From positions 28,715 to 92,714 of the forward strand of contig CAKUCX010000002.1 in assembly GCA_934643865.1 (NCBI GenBank): a stretch of DNA of 64,000 nt, given 5' to 3'. Positions 16,235-26,385 of this stretch are shown one piece after another. The position numbers were made by a program, and so were the translations under genes. Position 1 is the first letter of the stretch; every line of letters starts with the position of its first letter. The notes below the pieces were generated by a model. The model made no database searches. It saw nothing but the letters and a program-made list of their open reading frames with translations, and had not been told where the DNA came from. The DNA is from an uncultured Kiritimatiellota bacterium. GTDB taxonomy: Bacteria; Verrucomicrobiota; Kiritimatiellia; RFP12; UBA1067.

Positions 16235-18538
16235 ATGAATACACGGATGCATCGGCTCTTGGCGGGCCTTCTCGGCGCCGCGCTCTGCCTCGGCGGGGGC
16301 GTCGTGCCGGCGGCGGGCGCCTCGGACCCCCTGCGGGGTGTCCTGTGCGGGAAGGGCGACGCGATCCCGGACGGCTACGTGCCGCCAATCCTCGCGAACG
16401 GCAACATCTCGATGACGCTCGACTGGATGTGCGGCATGCGCGAACACAAGCGGGTGAAGCGCGAGGGGATGGCGGGTGTCTTCCTCGCCGGGCGACGCCA
16501 CTCGGCCCCCTGGTGGAACCTCTTCAACTTCGCGCGCCTCGCCTCGCCGCTCCAGGTCGACGGCGTGGAGATGGGCTACCCCGACACGTGGGAGCAGACG
16601 CTTGACACGGCGCAGGGCCTGCAGCGCTTCGTCCACCGCTACGCGAACGGCGTGGAGGTGTCCACGGAGGCGTTCGTGATGTTTGCGCGCGACGTCGTCG
16701 TCTTCCGGCGCGAGGTGCGAAACGCGGGCGCGGCGCGGCGGCGCATCGCCGTGCGCCTCGACGTGGACGTGCCGGAGGACCCGCAGCTGCAGGGCGCGTG
16801 GCAGACGGTCGGCGGCGACGCCCAGCGGCGCGTGCGCTTCGACTACAAGTGCCTGACCGAGTGGCTGTTCGGGAGCGCCGGCGCGACGACGCTGTGGGGG
16901 CGTGCCGAGCGCGGCACGTGTACGTATGCGCACTCCAACCGCTTCGCGCGGGCCGAGGCCGCCTTCTCGCTCGGGCCGGGCGAGGCCACGCGCGTGGACG
17001 TCCTCGTCGGTTTCATGAACTGGAGCGGCACGTTCCCCTGGCAGGCGCAGAGCCGCCCGTTCCCCGCCGACACGATCTGCACGGCCGCGAAGGCCCCGGG
17101 GCTCGCGGGCGTGGACGCCCTGCGGCGGGAACACGTGAAGGGCTGGGGCGACTACTACGCCGAGGGGTACGTGCGCGTGCCGGATCCCCGGCTTCAGCGC
17201 CTCGTGGACGTGGCGAACTACCATGTGCGCTGCGACCGCACGCACTGGAGCTTCCCCGTCGGCATCTTCCCGTCGCACTGGAACGGGCGCTACTTCGGCT
17301 TCGACGAGATGTACATCCACCAGGGCATGATCTCGGCGGGCCATCTCGCCGACGCGCGGCGCTGCCCTGACTTCCGCTTCAGGACGCTGCCCGACGCCGA
17401 GCGGCGCGTGGGTCACTACGGGCGCAACGGCGGGCGCGACGGCGCGCAGTGGATGTGGGAGTCCGTGGAGACGGGCAACACGGAAGGCTGCCCCGTCGGC
17501 TTCTGGCAGCAGCACTACTTCCACATGGCCGCGATCTGCCGCACGGCGTGGACGCAGTACCTCTACGAGGACGATCTCGCCTGGCTGCGGGAGCGGGGCT
17601 ACCCCGTCATCACGGGCTGCGCGCGCTTCTTCTCGAAGAACATGATCTACCGCGACTCGAACGGGTCGATCTACCTCGGGAAATGCACCGACCTGGAGCG
17701 CCTGGGGCCGTCGCGCGAGAACGCCTACATGACGACGGTCGGGGCGATGTACGCGATGCAGTCCTTCGCGGCGGCGTCCGACGTCCTGAAGACGAACGCG
17801 GTGGAGGCGGCGGAGATGCGGCGTCTCGCGGAGGGCCTGCGCGCCTCGCTGCCCGTCGACGGCGCGCGCTTCGTCGGCTACAGGGGATGCAAGGAGGAGA
17901 CGGTCGCGACGCTCGCGGGCGGCTTCCCGTTCCCCGTCTTCGGCCGCCACGACGCGATGCACGCCCGCACGTGCCGCCACTTCATCACGAAGGGGACGAA
18001 GACGGGCGGGAACATGTACCCGATGGGCTCGCACGTCTGCCCGTGGTACGCGGGCAAGATGGCCCTTTCGATGATCTGGCTCGCCGACGACGTGGAGCCC
18101 TACCGCTGGATGAAGGACGCCGCGCAGGCGATCGGGCATTTCGGCGAGACGTTCGAGATCAACGAGCCGGGGCTGCGCCACACGCCGTGGTTCACGACGG
18201 GGGCCGGCACCTGCCTGTTCGCCGTGAACCAGATGCTCCTGTGCGACGCGGAGGGCGAGCTGTGGCTTGGCATGGGCGTGCCGAAGGACTGGACGGACTA
18301 CGCCTTCCGCCTGCCGGCCTACGGCGGGCTGTGCGTGGAGGCGCGGGTCGCCGGAGGCCGTCTGACGGCGCTCGCGGTCACGCCCCGCCACCCCCGGGCG
18401 GAGCGGACGGTGCGCCTGCGCCTGCGCGAGAAGCTGCTCGGCGCGTGTCCCCTGGAGGGGCCGGGATGCCGCCTGCTGGCGCGCGCGGGCGGCGAGGCCC
18501 TGTTCGAGATCCGGCCGGAAGGCGGCTGGTCCCGCTGA
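16235..18538 (+). CDS. Secreted (alpha/alpha)6-barrel glycosidase-like protein (GH65/GH95-like)
   Basis: The 767-residue protein has a signal peptide (to about 29), an N-terminal beta-sandwich (ANGNISMTLDWMCGM onward) and a central helical-toroid region (FGFDEMYIHQGMISAGH, DDLAWLRERGYPVITGCARFF, GSIYLGKCTDLERLG) ending in a small beta domain. The architecture of beta-sandwich, helical barrel and cap matches the GH65/GH95/GH116-like six-hairpin glycosidases. The ITGCARFF stretch in particular resembles the helix preceding the active site in that group. It shares a transcript with its neighbours. The specific family and linkage are uncertain. Confidence 0.65.
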   Translation: MNTRMHRLLAGLLGAALCLGGGVVPAAGASDPLRGVLCGKGDAIPDGYVPPILANGNISMTLDWMCGMREHKRVKREGMAGVFLAGRRHSAPWWNLFNFARLASPLQVDGVEMGYPDTWEQTLDTAQGLQRFVHRYANGVEVSTEAFVMFARDVVVFRREVRNAGAARRRIAVRLDVDVPEDPQLQGAWQTVGGDAQRRVRFDYKCLTEWLFGSAGATTLWGRAERGTCTYAHSNRFARAEAAFSLGPGEATRVDVLVGFMNWSGTFPWQAQSRPFPADTICTAAKAPGLAGVDALRREHVKGWGDYYAEGYVRVPDPRLQRLVDVANYHVRCDRTHWSFPVGIFPSHWNGRYFGFDEMYIHQGMISAGHLADARRCPDFRFRTLPDAERRVGHYGRNGGRDGAQWMWESVETGNTEGCPVGFWQQHYFHMAAICRTAWTQYLYEDDLAWLRERGYPVITGCARFFSKNMIYRDSNGSIYLGKCTDLERLGPSRENAYMTTVGAMYAMQSFAAASDVLKTNAVEAAEMRRLAEGLRASLPVDGARFVGYRGCKEETVATLAGGFPFPVFGRHDAMHARTCRHFITKGTKTGGNMYPMGSHVCPWYAGKMALSMIWLADDVEPYRWMKDAAQAIGHFGETFEINEPGLRHTPWFTTGAGTCLFAVNQMLLCDAEGELWLGMGVPKDWTDYAFRLPAYGGLCVEARVAGGRLTALAVTPRHPRAERTVRLRLREKLLGACPLEGPGCRLLARAGGEALFEIRPEGGWSR

Positions 18539-18587
18539 ACGCCGCCGCGTGAACAAGAACGCGAACGAGAACAAGGAGGCGACGAGG

Positions 18588-18650
18588 ATGGACATCAAGA
18601 AAAGGCAAGTCGGCATGGGCAGGAGTTCCAAGATGGAGGACAGAAGATGA
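18588..18650 (+). CDS. Tiny ORF (20 aa) coupled to the next gene
   Basis: AAGGAGG at 18573-18579 lies eight bases before ATG 18588, an ideal ribosome site. The ORF encodes 20 residues (MDIKKRQVGMGRSSKMEDRR) and its TGA at 18648-18650 overlaps the ATG at 18647 of the downstream gene. It may be a leader ORF that couples translation. No homology is known to me; it could also be chance. Confidence 0.3.
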   Translation: MDIKKRQVGMGRSSKMEDRR

Positions 18651-20311
18651 TGATGCATGGACAGGCTGGCCGGACGACCCGGCGGGCGTTTCTGGGCGGA
18701 TGCGCCGGTTTCGGCGGCCTTGCCGCGCTGGGCGGGTGCGCGGGGCTGCGTGCGGACCGCTGCGCCCCGTCGGCGCCGCCGAACTACTGGTGTACGTGGG
18801 CGACGCAGGCGCGCCTCGTCGACGCGAACGTGAAGAGCGGGGTGCTGACGGTGCCGGGCGACCAGGGGCTTCCCGGCGTGCGGGACAACCTGACGGAGGC
18901 GGTGCTCTTCGGCAAGGACGGCTGGGCGCATACGCAGTATCCGTCTGTGCGCGGGAACCTGTACCTTGTCCTGGACGACGGCTGGGACGTGCCGTTCGGC
19001 TGCGCCCCCGGAAAGGACATCGGCGCCTTCGCCTCCTGCGTACTCGACGCGCGGCGGTTTCCGTCCTTCACCGGCACGCCGGCCGCGCGCCTGCGCGCGC
19101 TGGACGCGCGCATCCGCGCCTGCGGCTGGCGCGGCACGGGCCTGTGGATCGCCTGCCAGGCCTTCGGGGAGAACGGGCGGAACAAGTTCCCGGAAGAACG
19201 GCTGCGCGAGGAGCTGAAGCGCAAGCTCGCGGCGAGCGCCGAGGCGGGCGTCGCCTACTGGAAGGTCGATTGGGGCGTGCGGGGCGGCGAGATCGCCTAC
19301 CGCCGGATGATGAGCGAGCTGCGCGCCGCCTATGCGCCCGGCCTCCAGATCGAGCACTGCTGCCCGCCGGACGTTCCGCTCAACGGCGTCTCGTTCGGGA
19401 AGGGGACGTCCGTCTCCGGCACGGGCCGCCTCCTCGGCGACCCGGCGTTCGAGACGCGCCTGCGCGCGCGGACGGAGGACGTCCTCGCGTTCAGCGACGT
19501 CTTCCGCATCTACGACACGATCACGCCGATCAACAACGCGACCGACCTCGAACGCGCCGCCGTCTACGGACAGATGGCCGAGCGCGTCGGCTCGCGCGCG
19601 TTCATCAACGTGGAGGACAACGTCTACATCGCCGCGTGCCTCGGGCACACGGCGGGCGTGATGCGCTCGCCCTCCTGGCCGAAGCCCGACGTGGAGGATC
19701 CCGTCTACCGGCGCGACCGCGCGGCGGAGGTGACGCGGGCGGTGGCGTGGCAGCGCACGGCGCCGGCCTTCACGGCGCAGAGCGGGCTCAGGACGTTGAC
19801 GTCCGAGGCCGTGCTGACGGACCGCTGGCTGTTCGCGCCCGGCTGCACGTGGTGGACGCCGGTCTTCGGGCGCACGATCGAGCAGCGCGCGCCGGCCGTC
19901 GTGGCGCGCGGCCTGCCCCTGCCGACCGTCGCGCCGCAGGGGGGCGACGTGCCCTTTGTCCTCGCTTCGCGCAATCCGAACGGCGCCCTGACGGTTGGCG
20001 CGTTGCCGCGCCTCTCGGTCGAGAAGGGCTTCCACACGCCGTTGGCCTCCGTTGCGCTCGACGCGGATCTGGCGCCGGACGTGCCGCTTGCCGTCTTCGG
20101 CACGTTCGCGTCCGTGTCCGTGCGCATCCCGCCGTCGTGTCCGCGCCGCGTCTACGCCTGCGATCTGGCGGACGGAAGGGAGCGGGATGTCACGGGGTGC
20201 TGCCGCTTTGACGGGGGCCGCCTCGTCATCGACGGCGAGGCGTTCCGCCTGCCGCCGCGCGCGGCGGGCGACCGGTCACTCCCCGGCGTCCGGCTGACGC
20301 TCGGCGCGTGA
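18647..20311 (+). CDS. Tat-exported lipoprotein with GH27/GH36-like barrel
   Basis: The 554-residue protein has a Tat motif (TTRRAFLGG) and a lipobox (LGGC), so it should be exported folded and lipid-anchored. The body looks like a clan GH-D (alpha-galactosidase-like) TIM barrel: NLYLVLDDGWD near strand 1 and VAYWKVDWGV, where the Asp of KVD is the nucleophile position, then LQIEHCCPPD and FRIYDTITPINNATDLERA. A C-terminal beta domain follows. It is the last gene of the regulator-led locus. The start fits GGAGG seven bases upstream. Confidence 0.65.
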   Translation: MMMHGQAGRTTRRAFLGGCAGFGGLAALGGCAGLRADRCAPSAPPNYWCTWATQARLVDANVKSGVLTVPGDQGLPGVRDNLTEAVLFGKDGWAHTQYPSVRGNLYLVLDDGWDVPFGCAPGKDIGAFASCVLDARRFPSFTGTPAARLRALDARIRACGWRGTGLWIACQAFGENGRNKFPEERLREELKRKLAASAEAGVAYWKVDWGVRGGEIAYRRMMSELRAAYAPGLQIEHCCPPDVPLNGVSFGKGTSVSGTGRLLGDPAFETRLRARTEDVLAFSDVFRIYDTITPINNATDLERAAVYGQMAERVGSRAFINVEDNVYIAACLGHTAGVMRSPSWPKPDVEDPVYRRDRAAEVTRAVAWQRTAPAFTAQSGLRTLTSEAVLTDRWLFAPGCTWWTPVFGRTIEQRAPAVVARGLPLPTVAPQGGDVPFVLASRNPNGALTVGALPRLSVEKGFHTPLASVALDADLAPDVPLAVFGTFASVSVRIPPSCPRRVYACDLADGRERDVTGCCRFDGGRLVIDGEAFRLPPRAAGDRSLPGVRLTLGA

Positions 20312-20450
20312 GAGGCGCGCCGCCTCCGCCCCGGCCCGGCGCGTGCCGACCTGTCACGTTTTCTTGACGGATTCGTGGCGCTTCTTTGCAGATCGCGCGA
20401 ACGGTCACGGATTTTTGACTTTTCTAGGGCTGTTGTCCTTGCCACTCTTC

Positions 20451-20459
20451 TGCTATTCT
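20451..20459 (+). promoter_or_regulatory. Candidate promoter of comM (yifB)
   Basis: TGC-TATTCT, an extended -10, lies about 50 bases before the ATG at 20511. The 199-bp gap between the two genes holds no other clear feature apart from a weak GAGGCG-CGC-CGCCTC hairpin at 20312-20326 without a T run. Confidence 0.45.
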
Positions 20460-20510
20460 TTCCATGTGGCGCGGCGTGCGCCGAAACAGAAAGGAAAGCG
20501 AGGAGAGCGG

Positions 20511-22046
<1,536 letters not shown>

Positions 22047-22048
22047 CG

Positions 22049-23587
22049 GTGCCGTTCCTGGAAGAGAAGGGGTCTTCGCTGCGCCTTGCGTGGGCGGCGG
22101 GGCTGTTCATCGCGGGCGAGGCGGCGGGCTTCGCGCTTGCGCCGCGCGGCGGTGCGGGGCTGTGGGGATGGGGGGCCTTCCTCCTTCTGGCGGGCGGCCT
22201 TGCCGCCTGCGGCTGGGGCGTCCGGCACGTCGGCTGGGCGGCGCTTTTCGCCGTTGGCGCCCTCCTTGCGCTCCGCACGGAAGCGGAGCTGAAGACGGTG
22301 CTCGACGGGAACGCGGGCCTCCTTGGCCCGCGTCCGGCCCTGTGCCTTCCCGTGGAGGATGCGGCGACGCGGCACGACGGGACGAAGGCGGGCGGCGGAC
22401 GCATCGCCTTTTCTTCGCGCATCGGCCCCCTGCCGCTCAGGGTCGTCCTGCCGGCCGCTGCGGACGGACGGCTGCCGCAGGTGGGCGAGACGTGGCGGGT
22501 GGAAGGCTATCTCGCGCGGACAAAGGAGGTGGCGCGGCGCTATCGGCGGCGGGTGCTGTGGGTCCCTGCGGGCGGACGGGCGGCCTGCGTGGCCGGGCCC
22601 GGCGGTGCGCGCGCGGGCTGGGCGGCGCTCGGGGACGCGCTTGCGCGCTGTGTCGGCGCGGGGCTGTCGTGGTGCCCTGAGCTTGCAGACCTCAACCGCG
22701 CGATTCTGCTGGGGCGGCGCGGCGATCTCCCGCGCGAGCGGAAACGGCAGTTCGCGGACGCGGGGACGCTCCATGTCTTCGCGATTTCGGGCCTCCATGT
22801 GATGGTGGTGGCCTGGCTTCTTCAGGCGGCGCTCGCGAAGTTCGGCGTCGCGGCCTCGCAGCGCGGCCTCGTCGCGCTGCCGCTCGTCTGGGCATACGTC
22901 GTTCTCACGGGCGCGCGCGCGAGCGCCCTGCGCGCGGCGCTCATGGCGACGCTCCTTCTTCTGGCGCCCGTCTTCGGGCGGCGGCCGGACGCGCTCGCGG
23001 CCTGGTCGGCGACGGCGCTCATCGTCTACGGCCTTGCGCCGGAGCGCCTGTTCGACCTCGGATGCGCGCTCTCGTTCGCCGTCATGCTCGGCATCGCGCT
23101 CTGGTGCGACTGTACGCGGCATGTCGAGCCGTGGTTCGGCGCGAAGAGCCGTTGGCGCGGCTGGGCGGGGGACTTCGGCGTCTCCTGCGCGGCGTGGGCG
23201 GCGGGCGTGCCGATTATGGCGCATGCGTTCGGGCGCTTCACGCCGGGCGGGCTTCTCGCGAACGTGGCCGTGCTCGTCTGCGCGAAGTGGATGGTGCGCT
23301 TCGGCGTCGGCGGGCTTCTCGCCAGCTTCGTCTGCCTGCCGCTCGCGGCCCTCGTCAACAACCTCGCGGCCGCGTGTACATGGGCGATGACCGTCGTTTC
23401 GGCCGGCGTCGCCGCGCTGCCGTTCTCGAATTTCACCGTGGTGCCCTGGCCGTCCCACGTCTGCGCGCTCTGGTATCTCGGCTGCCTGCTCGCACTTCTT
23501 CTCGCGCCGCGCCTCCTCCCGCGCCGCGGCGTGCGCGCGCGCCGCTGGTGGCCGCGCCGCCGCGCCGAACATTCTCAATTGCCGTAG
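22049..23587 (+). CDS. comEC: ComEC/Rec2-family DNA uptake channel without the beta-lactamase-like domain
   Basis: The 512-residue multi-pass membrane protein has an N-terminal helix pair and soluble insert (DUF4131-like, to about 200), then the competence domain with FAISGLHVMVVAWLL and about eight further helices. Full-length ComEC carries a C-terminal metallo-beta-lactamase domain; here the protein stops after the last helices (ALLLAPRLLPRR), so that domain is absent or encoded elsewhere. The start is GTG 22049, two bases after comM's stop. A start slightly further downstream is possible. Confidence 0.85.
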   Translation: MPFLEEKGSSLRLAWAAGLFIAGEAAGFALAPRGGAGLWGWGAFLLLAGGLAACGWGVRHVGWAALFAVGALLALRTEAELKTVLDGNAGLLGPRPALCLPVEDAATRHDGTKAGGGRIAFSSRIGPLPLRVVLPAAADGRLPQVGETWRVEGYLARTKEVARRYRRRVLWVPAGGRAACVAGPGGARAGWAALGDALARCVGAGLSWCPELADLNRAILLGRRGDLPRERKRQFADAGTLHVFAISGLHVMVVAWLLQAALAKFGVAASQRGLVALPLVWAYVVLTGARASALRAALMATLLLLAPVFGRRPDALAAWSATALIVYGLAPERLFDLGCALSFAVMLGIALWCDCTRHVEPWFGAKSRWRGWAGDFGVSCAAWAAGVPIMAHAFGRFTPGGLLANVAVLVCAKWMVRFGVGGLLASFVCLPLAALVNNLAAACTWAMTVVSAGVAALPFSNFTVVPWPSHVCALWYLGCLLALLLAPRLLPRRGVRARRWWPRRRAEHSQLP

Positions 23588-23601
23588 GTTCGTAAAAACG
23601 C

Positions 23602-23607
23602 TATACT
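23602..23607 (+). promoter_or_regulatory. -10 element of the first binding-protein gene
   Basis: TATACT in a locally AT-rich gap after comEC, about 48 bases before the ATG at 23655. Confidence 0.5.
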
Positions 23608-23654
23608 ACGTCTTCACTTTGCCCCGGTCGGGGCGGACAAACGAAGGAACGAAC

Positions 23655-24395
23655 ATGAAGAAGACGATGATGCTCGCGCTTGGCGCGGCGATGGCGGTGG
23701 TGTGCGGTTGCGGCGAGAAGGACAACTCGCTCAAGATGATCACGGAGGCGACGTTCCCGCCCTACGAGTTCCTGCGCGGGAACGAGATCGTCGGCATCGA
23801 CGTGGAGATCTGCAAGGCCGTCGCGGCGAAGCTCGGGAAGACGTTCGCCGTCGAGAATGTCGACTTCGACTCCGTCATCCCCTCGGTCATGTCGGGGAAG
23901 GCCGACATCGCGGCCGCCGGCATCACGGTCACGGAGGACCGCAAGAAGAACGTCGACTTCTCCGACGTCTACGCGAAGACGGAGATCGTCCTCATCTACA
24001 AGAAGTCCGCGCCGGTCCTCACGGCCGAGGACTGCAAGGGCAAGCGCATCGGCGTGCAGGGCGGCAACACCGCCGAGACGATCGTGATCGAGAAGTTCAA
24101 GCAGGAGCCCGAGCGCTTCCGCTCCGCCGCCGAGGCGTGCGCCGCGCTGAAGGCGGGCCGCTGCGACGCCGTGCTCGTGGACGTGGAGCCGGCGAAGAAC
24201 TGCGTCCTCGGCGAGGCCGAACTCGCAATCGCCCCCAAGCCGGTCAACCTCGAAGAGTACGCCGTCGCGATCAAGAAGGGCCGCCCCGCGCTGCTGAAGG
24301 CGATCAACGAGACGATCGCCGAGCTCAAGGCGAGCGGCAAGATGGCCGCGATCCGCGCGCAGTACACGAAGGAAGCCGACGCGCTGAAGAAGTAG
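23655..24395 (+). CDS. Polar amino-acid ABC transporter binding lipoprotein, copy 1
   Basis: Family 3 solute-binding protein. The 246-residue product has a lipoprotein signal ending VVCGC and the classic body: ATFPPYEFLRGNEIVGIDVE, FDSVIPSVMSGKADIAAAG, TVTEDRKKNVDFS and GKRIGVQGG. It lies upstream of a near-identical paralogue and a permease, so it should deliver an amino acid to that transporter. Its TAG stop is the first part of a heptamer repeat array. Confidence 0.92.
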   Translation: MKKTMMLALGAAMAVVCGCGEKDNSLKMITEATFPPYEFLRGNEIVGIDVEICKAVAAKLGKTFAVENVDFDSVIPSVMSGKADIAAAGITVTEDRKKNVDFSDVYAKTEIVLIYKKSAPVLTAEDCKGKRIGVQGGNTAETIVIEKFKQEPERFRSAAEACAALKAGRCDAVLVDVEPAKNCVLGEAELAIAPKPVNLEEYAVAIKKGRPALLKAINETIAELKASGKMAAIRAQYTKEADALKK

Positions 24396-24449
24396 GTTTT
24401 AGGTTTTAGGTTTTAGGTTTCAGGTTTTAGCTGTTAGGTTTTAGGTTTT
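24394..24449 (+). repeat. Heptamer array (AGGTTTT) x 8
   Basis: Eight 7-bp units fill the gap between two paralogous genes. Units 1-3, 5, 7 and 8 are exactly AGGTTTT, unit 4 is AGGTTTC and unit 6 is AGCTGTT. The array overlaps the upstream stop codon and ends a few bases before the GAGGAG ribosome site of the downstream gene. It is a simple-sequence repeat likely to vary in copy number. Confidence 0.95.
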
Positions 24450-24464
24450 AGAGGAGAGGTGGAC

Positions 24465-25199
24465 ATGAGGAAACTGATGGTTGCGCTGGCGGCGGCGGTT
24501 CTGCTTGCGGGATGCACGGAGAAGAACCCGTCCCTCAAGATGATCACGGAGGCGACGTTCCCGCCGTATGAGTTCCTGCGCGGGCAGGAGATCGTCGGCA
24601 TCGACGTGGAGATCTGCCGGGCCGTCGCGGCGAAGCTCGGCCGGCCGTTCTCGGTCGAGTCGGTCAACTTCGACTCCGTCATCCCGACGGTCATCTCCGG
24701 GAAGGCCGACCTCGCGGCCGCCGGCATCACGATCACGGAAGACCGCAAGAAGAACGTCGACTTCTCGGTCCCCTACGTGAAGACGGGCGTCATCTTCGTC
24801 TACAAGAAGGGGACTTCCTACGCGAAGGGCGCGGACGCGAAGGGCAAGAAGGTCGGCGTGCAGAGCGGCACGACGAGCGAGGCGTTCGTGACGGAGACGC
24901 TCAAGCAGCAGCCCGAGCGCTTCGACTCGCCGGCGGCGGCCGTCGCGGCCCTCAAGGCGGGCCGGGTCGACGTCGTCATCGCCGACATCGATCCCGCGAA
25001 GAACTGCGTGAAGGGCGAGGCCGACCTCGCGCTCTCCGGCTTCATCACGTCCGAGGAGTACGCCGTCGCGATCCGCAAGGGCCAGCCCGCGCTCCTGAAG
25101 GCGATCAACGAGACGATCGCCGAGGTGAAGGCCGACGGTCGGCTCGCGAAGTGGGTCGAGGCCTACACGGCCGAGGCGGACAGGCTGAAGGAAAAATAA
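24465..25199 (+). CDS. Polar amino-acid ABC transporter binding lipoprotein, copy 2
   Basis: A paralogue of the preceding gene: 244 residues with a lipobox (LLAGC) and the same blocks (ATFPPYEFLRGQEIVGIDVE, SGKADLAAAGITITEDRKKN). It differs mainly between residues 100 and 190, where ligand specificity lies, so the two proteins may bind different amino acids and share one permease. ATG 24465 sits eight bases after AGGAG. The pair probably arose by tandem duplication. Confidence 0.92.
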   Translation: MRKLMVALAAAVLLAGCTEKNPSLKMITEATFPPYEFLRGQEIVGIDVEICRAVAAKLGRPFSVESVNFDSVIPTVISGKADLAAAGITITEDRKKNVDFSVPYVKTGVIFVYKKGTSYAKGADAKGKKVGVQSGTTSEAFVTETLKQQPERFDSPAAAVAALKAGRVDVVIADIDPAKNCVKGEADLALSGFITSEEYAVAIRKGQPALLKAINETIAEVKADGRLAKWVEAYTAEADRLKEK

Positions 25200-25209
25200 T
25201 CTCCGCCGC

Positions 25210-25917
25210 ATGGTCCAGTCCTTGCTAGACGACTTCCAGCTCTGCTTCGTCAAGAACGGACGCTGGCGCTACCTCTGGGAGGGCCTCGGCGTCACGCTGG
25301 AGGTCGCGCTGACGGCGATCGCGCTCGGTCTCGTGATCGGGTTCCTCGTCGCCATCGTCCGCTCGTCGCACGACAAGTACGGGCGCTTCTTCGTCCTGAA
25401 CGCGCTCGCGAAGGTCTATCTCACGATCATCCGCGGCACGCCGATGGTGGTGCAGCTCCTGATCTGCTACTTCATCATCATGAAGTCGCTCGACAAGGTC
25501 GCCGTCGCGATTCTCGCCTTCGGCATCAATTCGGGCGCCTACCAGGCGGAGATCCTGCGCGCGGGCATCATGTCCATCGACCCCGGGCAGATGGAGGCCG
25601 GGCGCGCACTCGGCCTCGGCTACTGGAAGACGATGCTCCGGATCGTCCTGCCGCAGGCGGTGCGCAACGTCCTGCCCGCGCTCGGCAACGAGTTCATCGT
25701 CCTCATGAAGGACACGTCCATCGTCGGCTACATCGCGCTCAGGGACCTCGCCAAGGGCGGCGACATCATCCGCTCCCAGACGTATTCCGTCTACACGCCC
25801 TACCTCACGGTCGCGGCGATCTACCTCGTTCTGGTGATGACGTTCACCTGGCTTCTCGGGAAGCTGGAGCGCCATCTCCGCAACACCGGCGCGGACGTCG
25901 TCCACAACGACTCGTAG
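25210..25917 (+). CDS. Polar amino-acid ABC transporter permease (HisM/GlnP type)
   Basis: The 235-residue inner-membrane protein has about five helices and the ABC permease EAA loop (EAGRALGLGYWKTMLRIVLPQA), preceded by the family motif YLTIIRGTPMVVQL. It follows the second binding protein by 10 bp. No ATPase gene follows, so the nucleotide-binding subunit must be encoded elsewhere. Confidence 0.93.
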   Translation: MVQSLLDDFQLCFVKNGRWRYLWEGLGVTLEVALTAIALGLVIGFLVAIVRSSHDKYGRFFVLNALAKVYLTIIRGTPMVVQLLICYFIIMKSLDKVAVAILAFGINSGAYQAEILRAGIMSIDPGQMEAGRALGLGYWKTMLRIVLPQAVRNVLPALGNEFIVLMKDTSIVGYIALRDLAKGGDIIRSQTYSVYTPYLTVAAIYLVLVMTFTWLLGKLERHLRNTGADVVHNDS

Positions 25918-25995
25918 CCTGGACAGAGGTGCGGGGGCGGCCGGCGGCGCGTTTGCACGTTCTTCGGATTCGTGCTTGCGCGACGGGCAACGAGA

Positions 25996-26004
25996 TGGTA
26001 AACT
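25996..26004 (+). promoter_or_regulatory. Extended -10 promoter of rpsU
   Basis: TGG-TAAACT about 57 bases before the rpsU start; GAGGTG lies seven bases before the ATG. Confidence 0.5.
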
Positions 26005-26060
26005 ACCACGACTTTTTTGGAGTCCGAAGATCCGAAAGCTTGAAAGTGAGGTGACATGGC

Positions 26061-26261
26061 ATGGCGATTCAGCTGAAGCTGAAAAAGGGCGAAACCGTCG
26101 AGCGCGGCCTTAAGCGCTTGAAGAAGATCCTCGACAAGGAGGGCGTCATCAAGACGCTGCGCGATCAGCGCTACTTCGAGAAGCCCTGCGTGAAGGCGCG
26201 CAAGAAATCTGCGCGCGCGCGCATCCGGGCGCGGTCCCGCCGTCGTTCGCAGGAATTCTGA
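26061..26261 (+). CDS. rpsU: 30S ribosomal protein bS21
   Basis: A 66-residue, strongly basic protein with the family signature ERGLKRLKKILDKEG and the Arg-rich C-terminal tail. bS21 lies near the anti-Shine-Dalgarno region of 16S rRNA and aids initiation. The gene is monocistronic with its own promoter and a strong hairpin downstream. Its presence shows that SD-dependent initiation is used alongside the apparently leaderless mRNAs. Confidence 0.95.
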   Translation: MAIQLKLKKGETVERGLKRLKKILDKEGVIKTLRDQRYFEKPCVKARKKSARARIRARSRRRSQEF

Positions 26262-26284
26262 TTCCTGTAGGCCGACATGCCGAA

Positions 26285-26318
26285 ACGAAGCGCCGCAACG
26301 TCCGTTGCGGCGCTTCGT
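26285..26318 (+). terminator. Hairpin after rpsU
   Basis: A perfect 14-bp stem, ACGAAGCGCCGCAA (26285-26298) and its complement (26305-26318), with a 6-nt loop. The T run is weak (CATT), so it may act as a terminator or 3' stabiliser. Confidence 0.65.
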
Positions 26319-26385
26319 CATTAAGTCGCTTCGCTTTAAGTGGTTAAGTCGTTAAGTTCTGCCATTACACTGAAAACCACAGTTT

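Noticed and set aside
15182..20035. A very long open frame on the minus strand (over 1600 codons)
   Set aside because: It runs antisense to five well-supported genes, has Arg/Ala/Pro-rich composition and shows no domain. Long antisense frames are expected in GC-rich coding DNA.
24394..24449. True telomere or contig-end sequence
   Set aside because: The array sits between two intact, paralogous genes in one operon and is only 56 bp, so it is an internal simple repeat.
24465..25917. Complete ABC transporter
   Set aside because: Two binding proteins and one permease are present, but no ATPase gene lies nearby. Only part of the transporter can be claimed.
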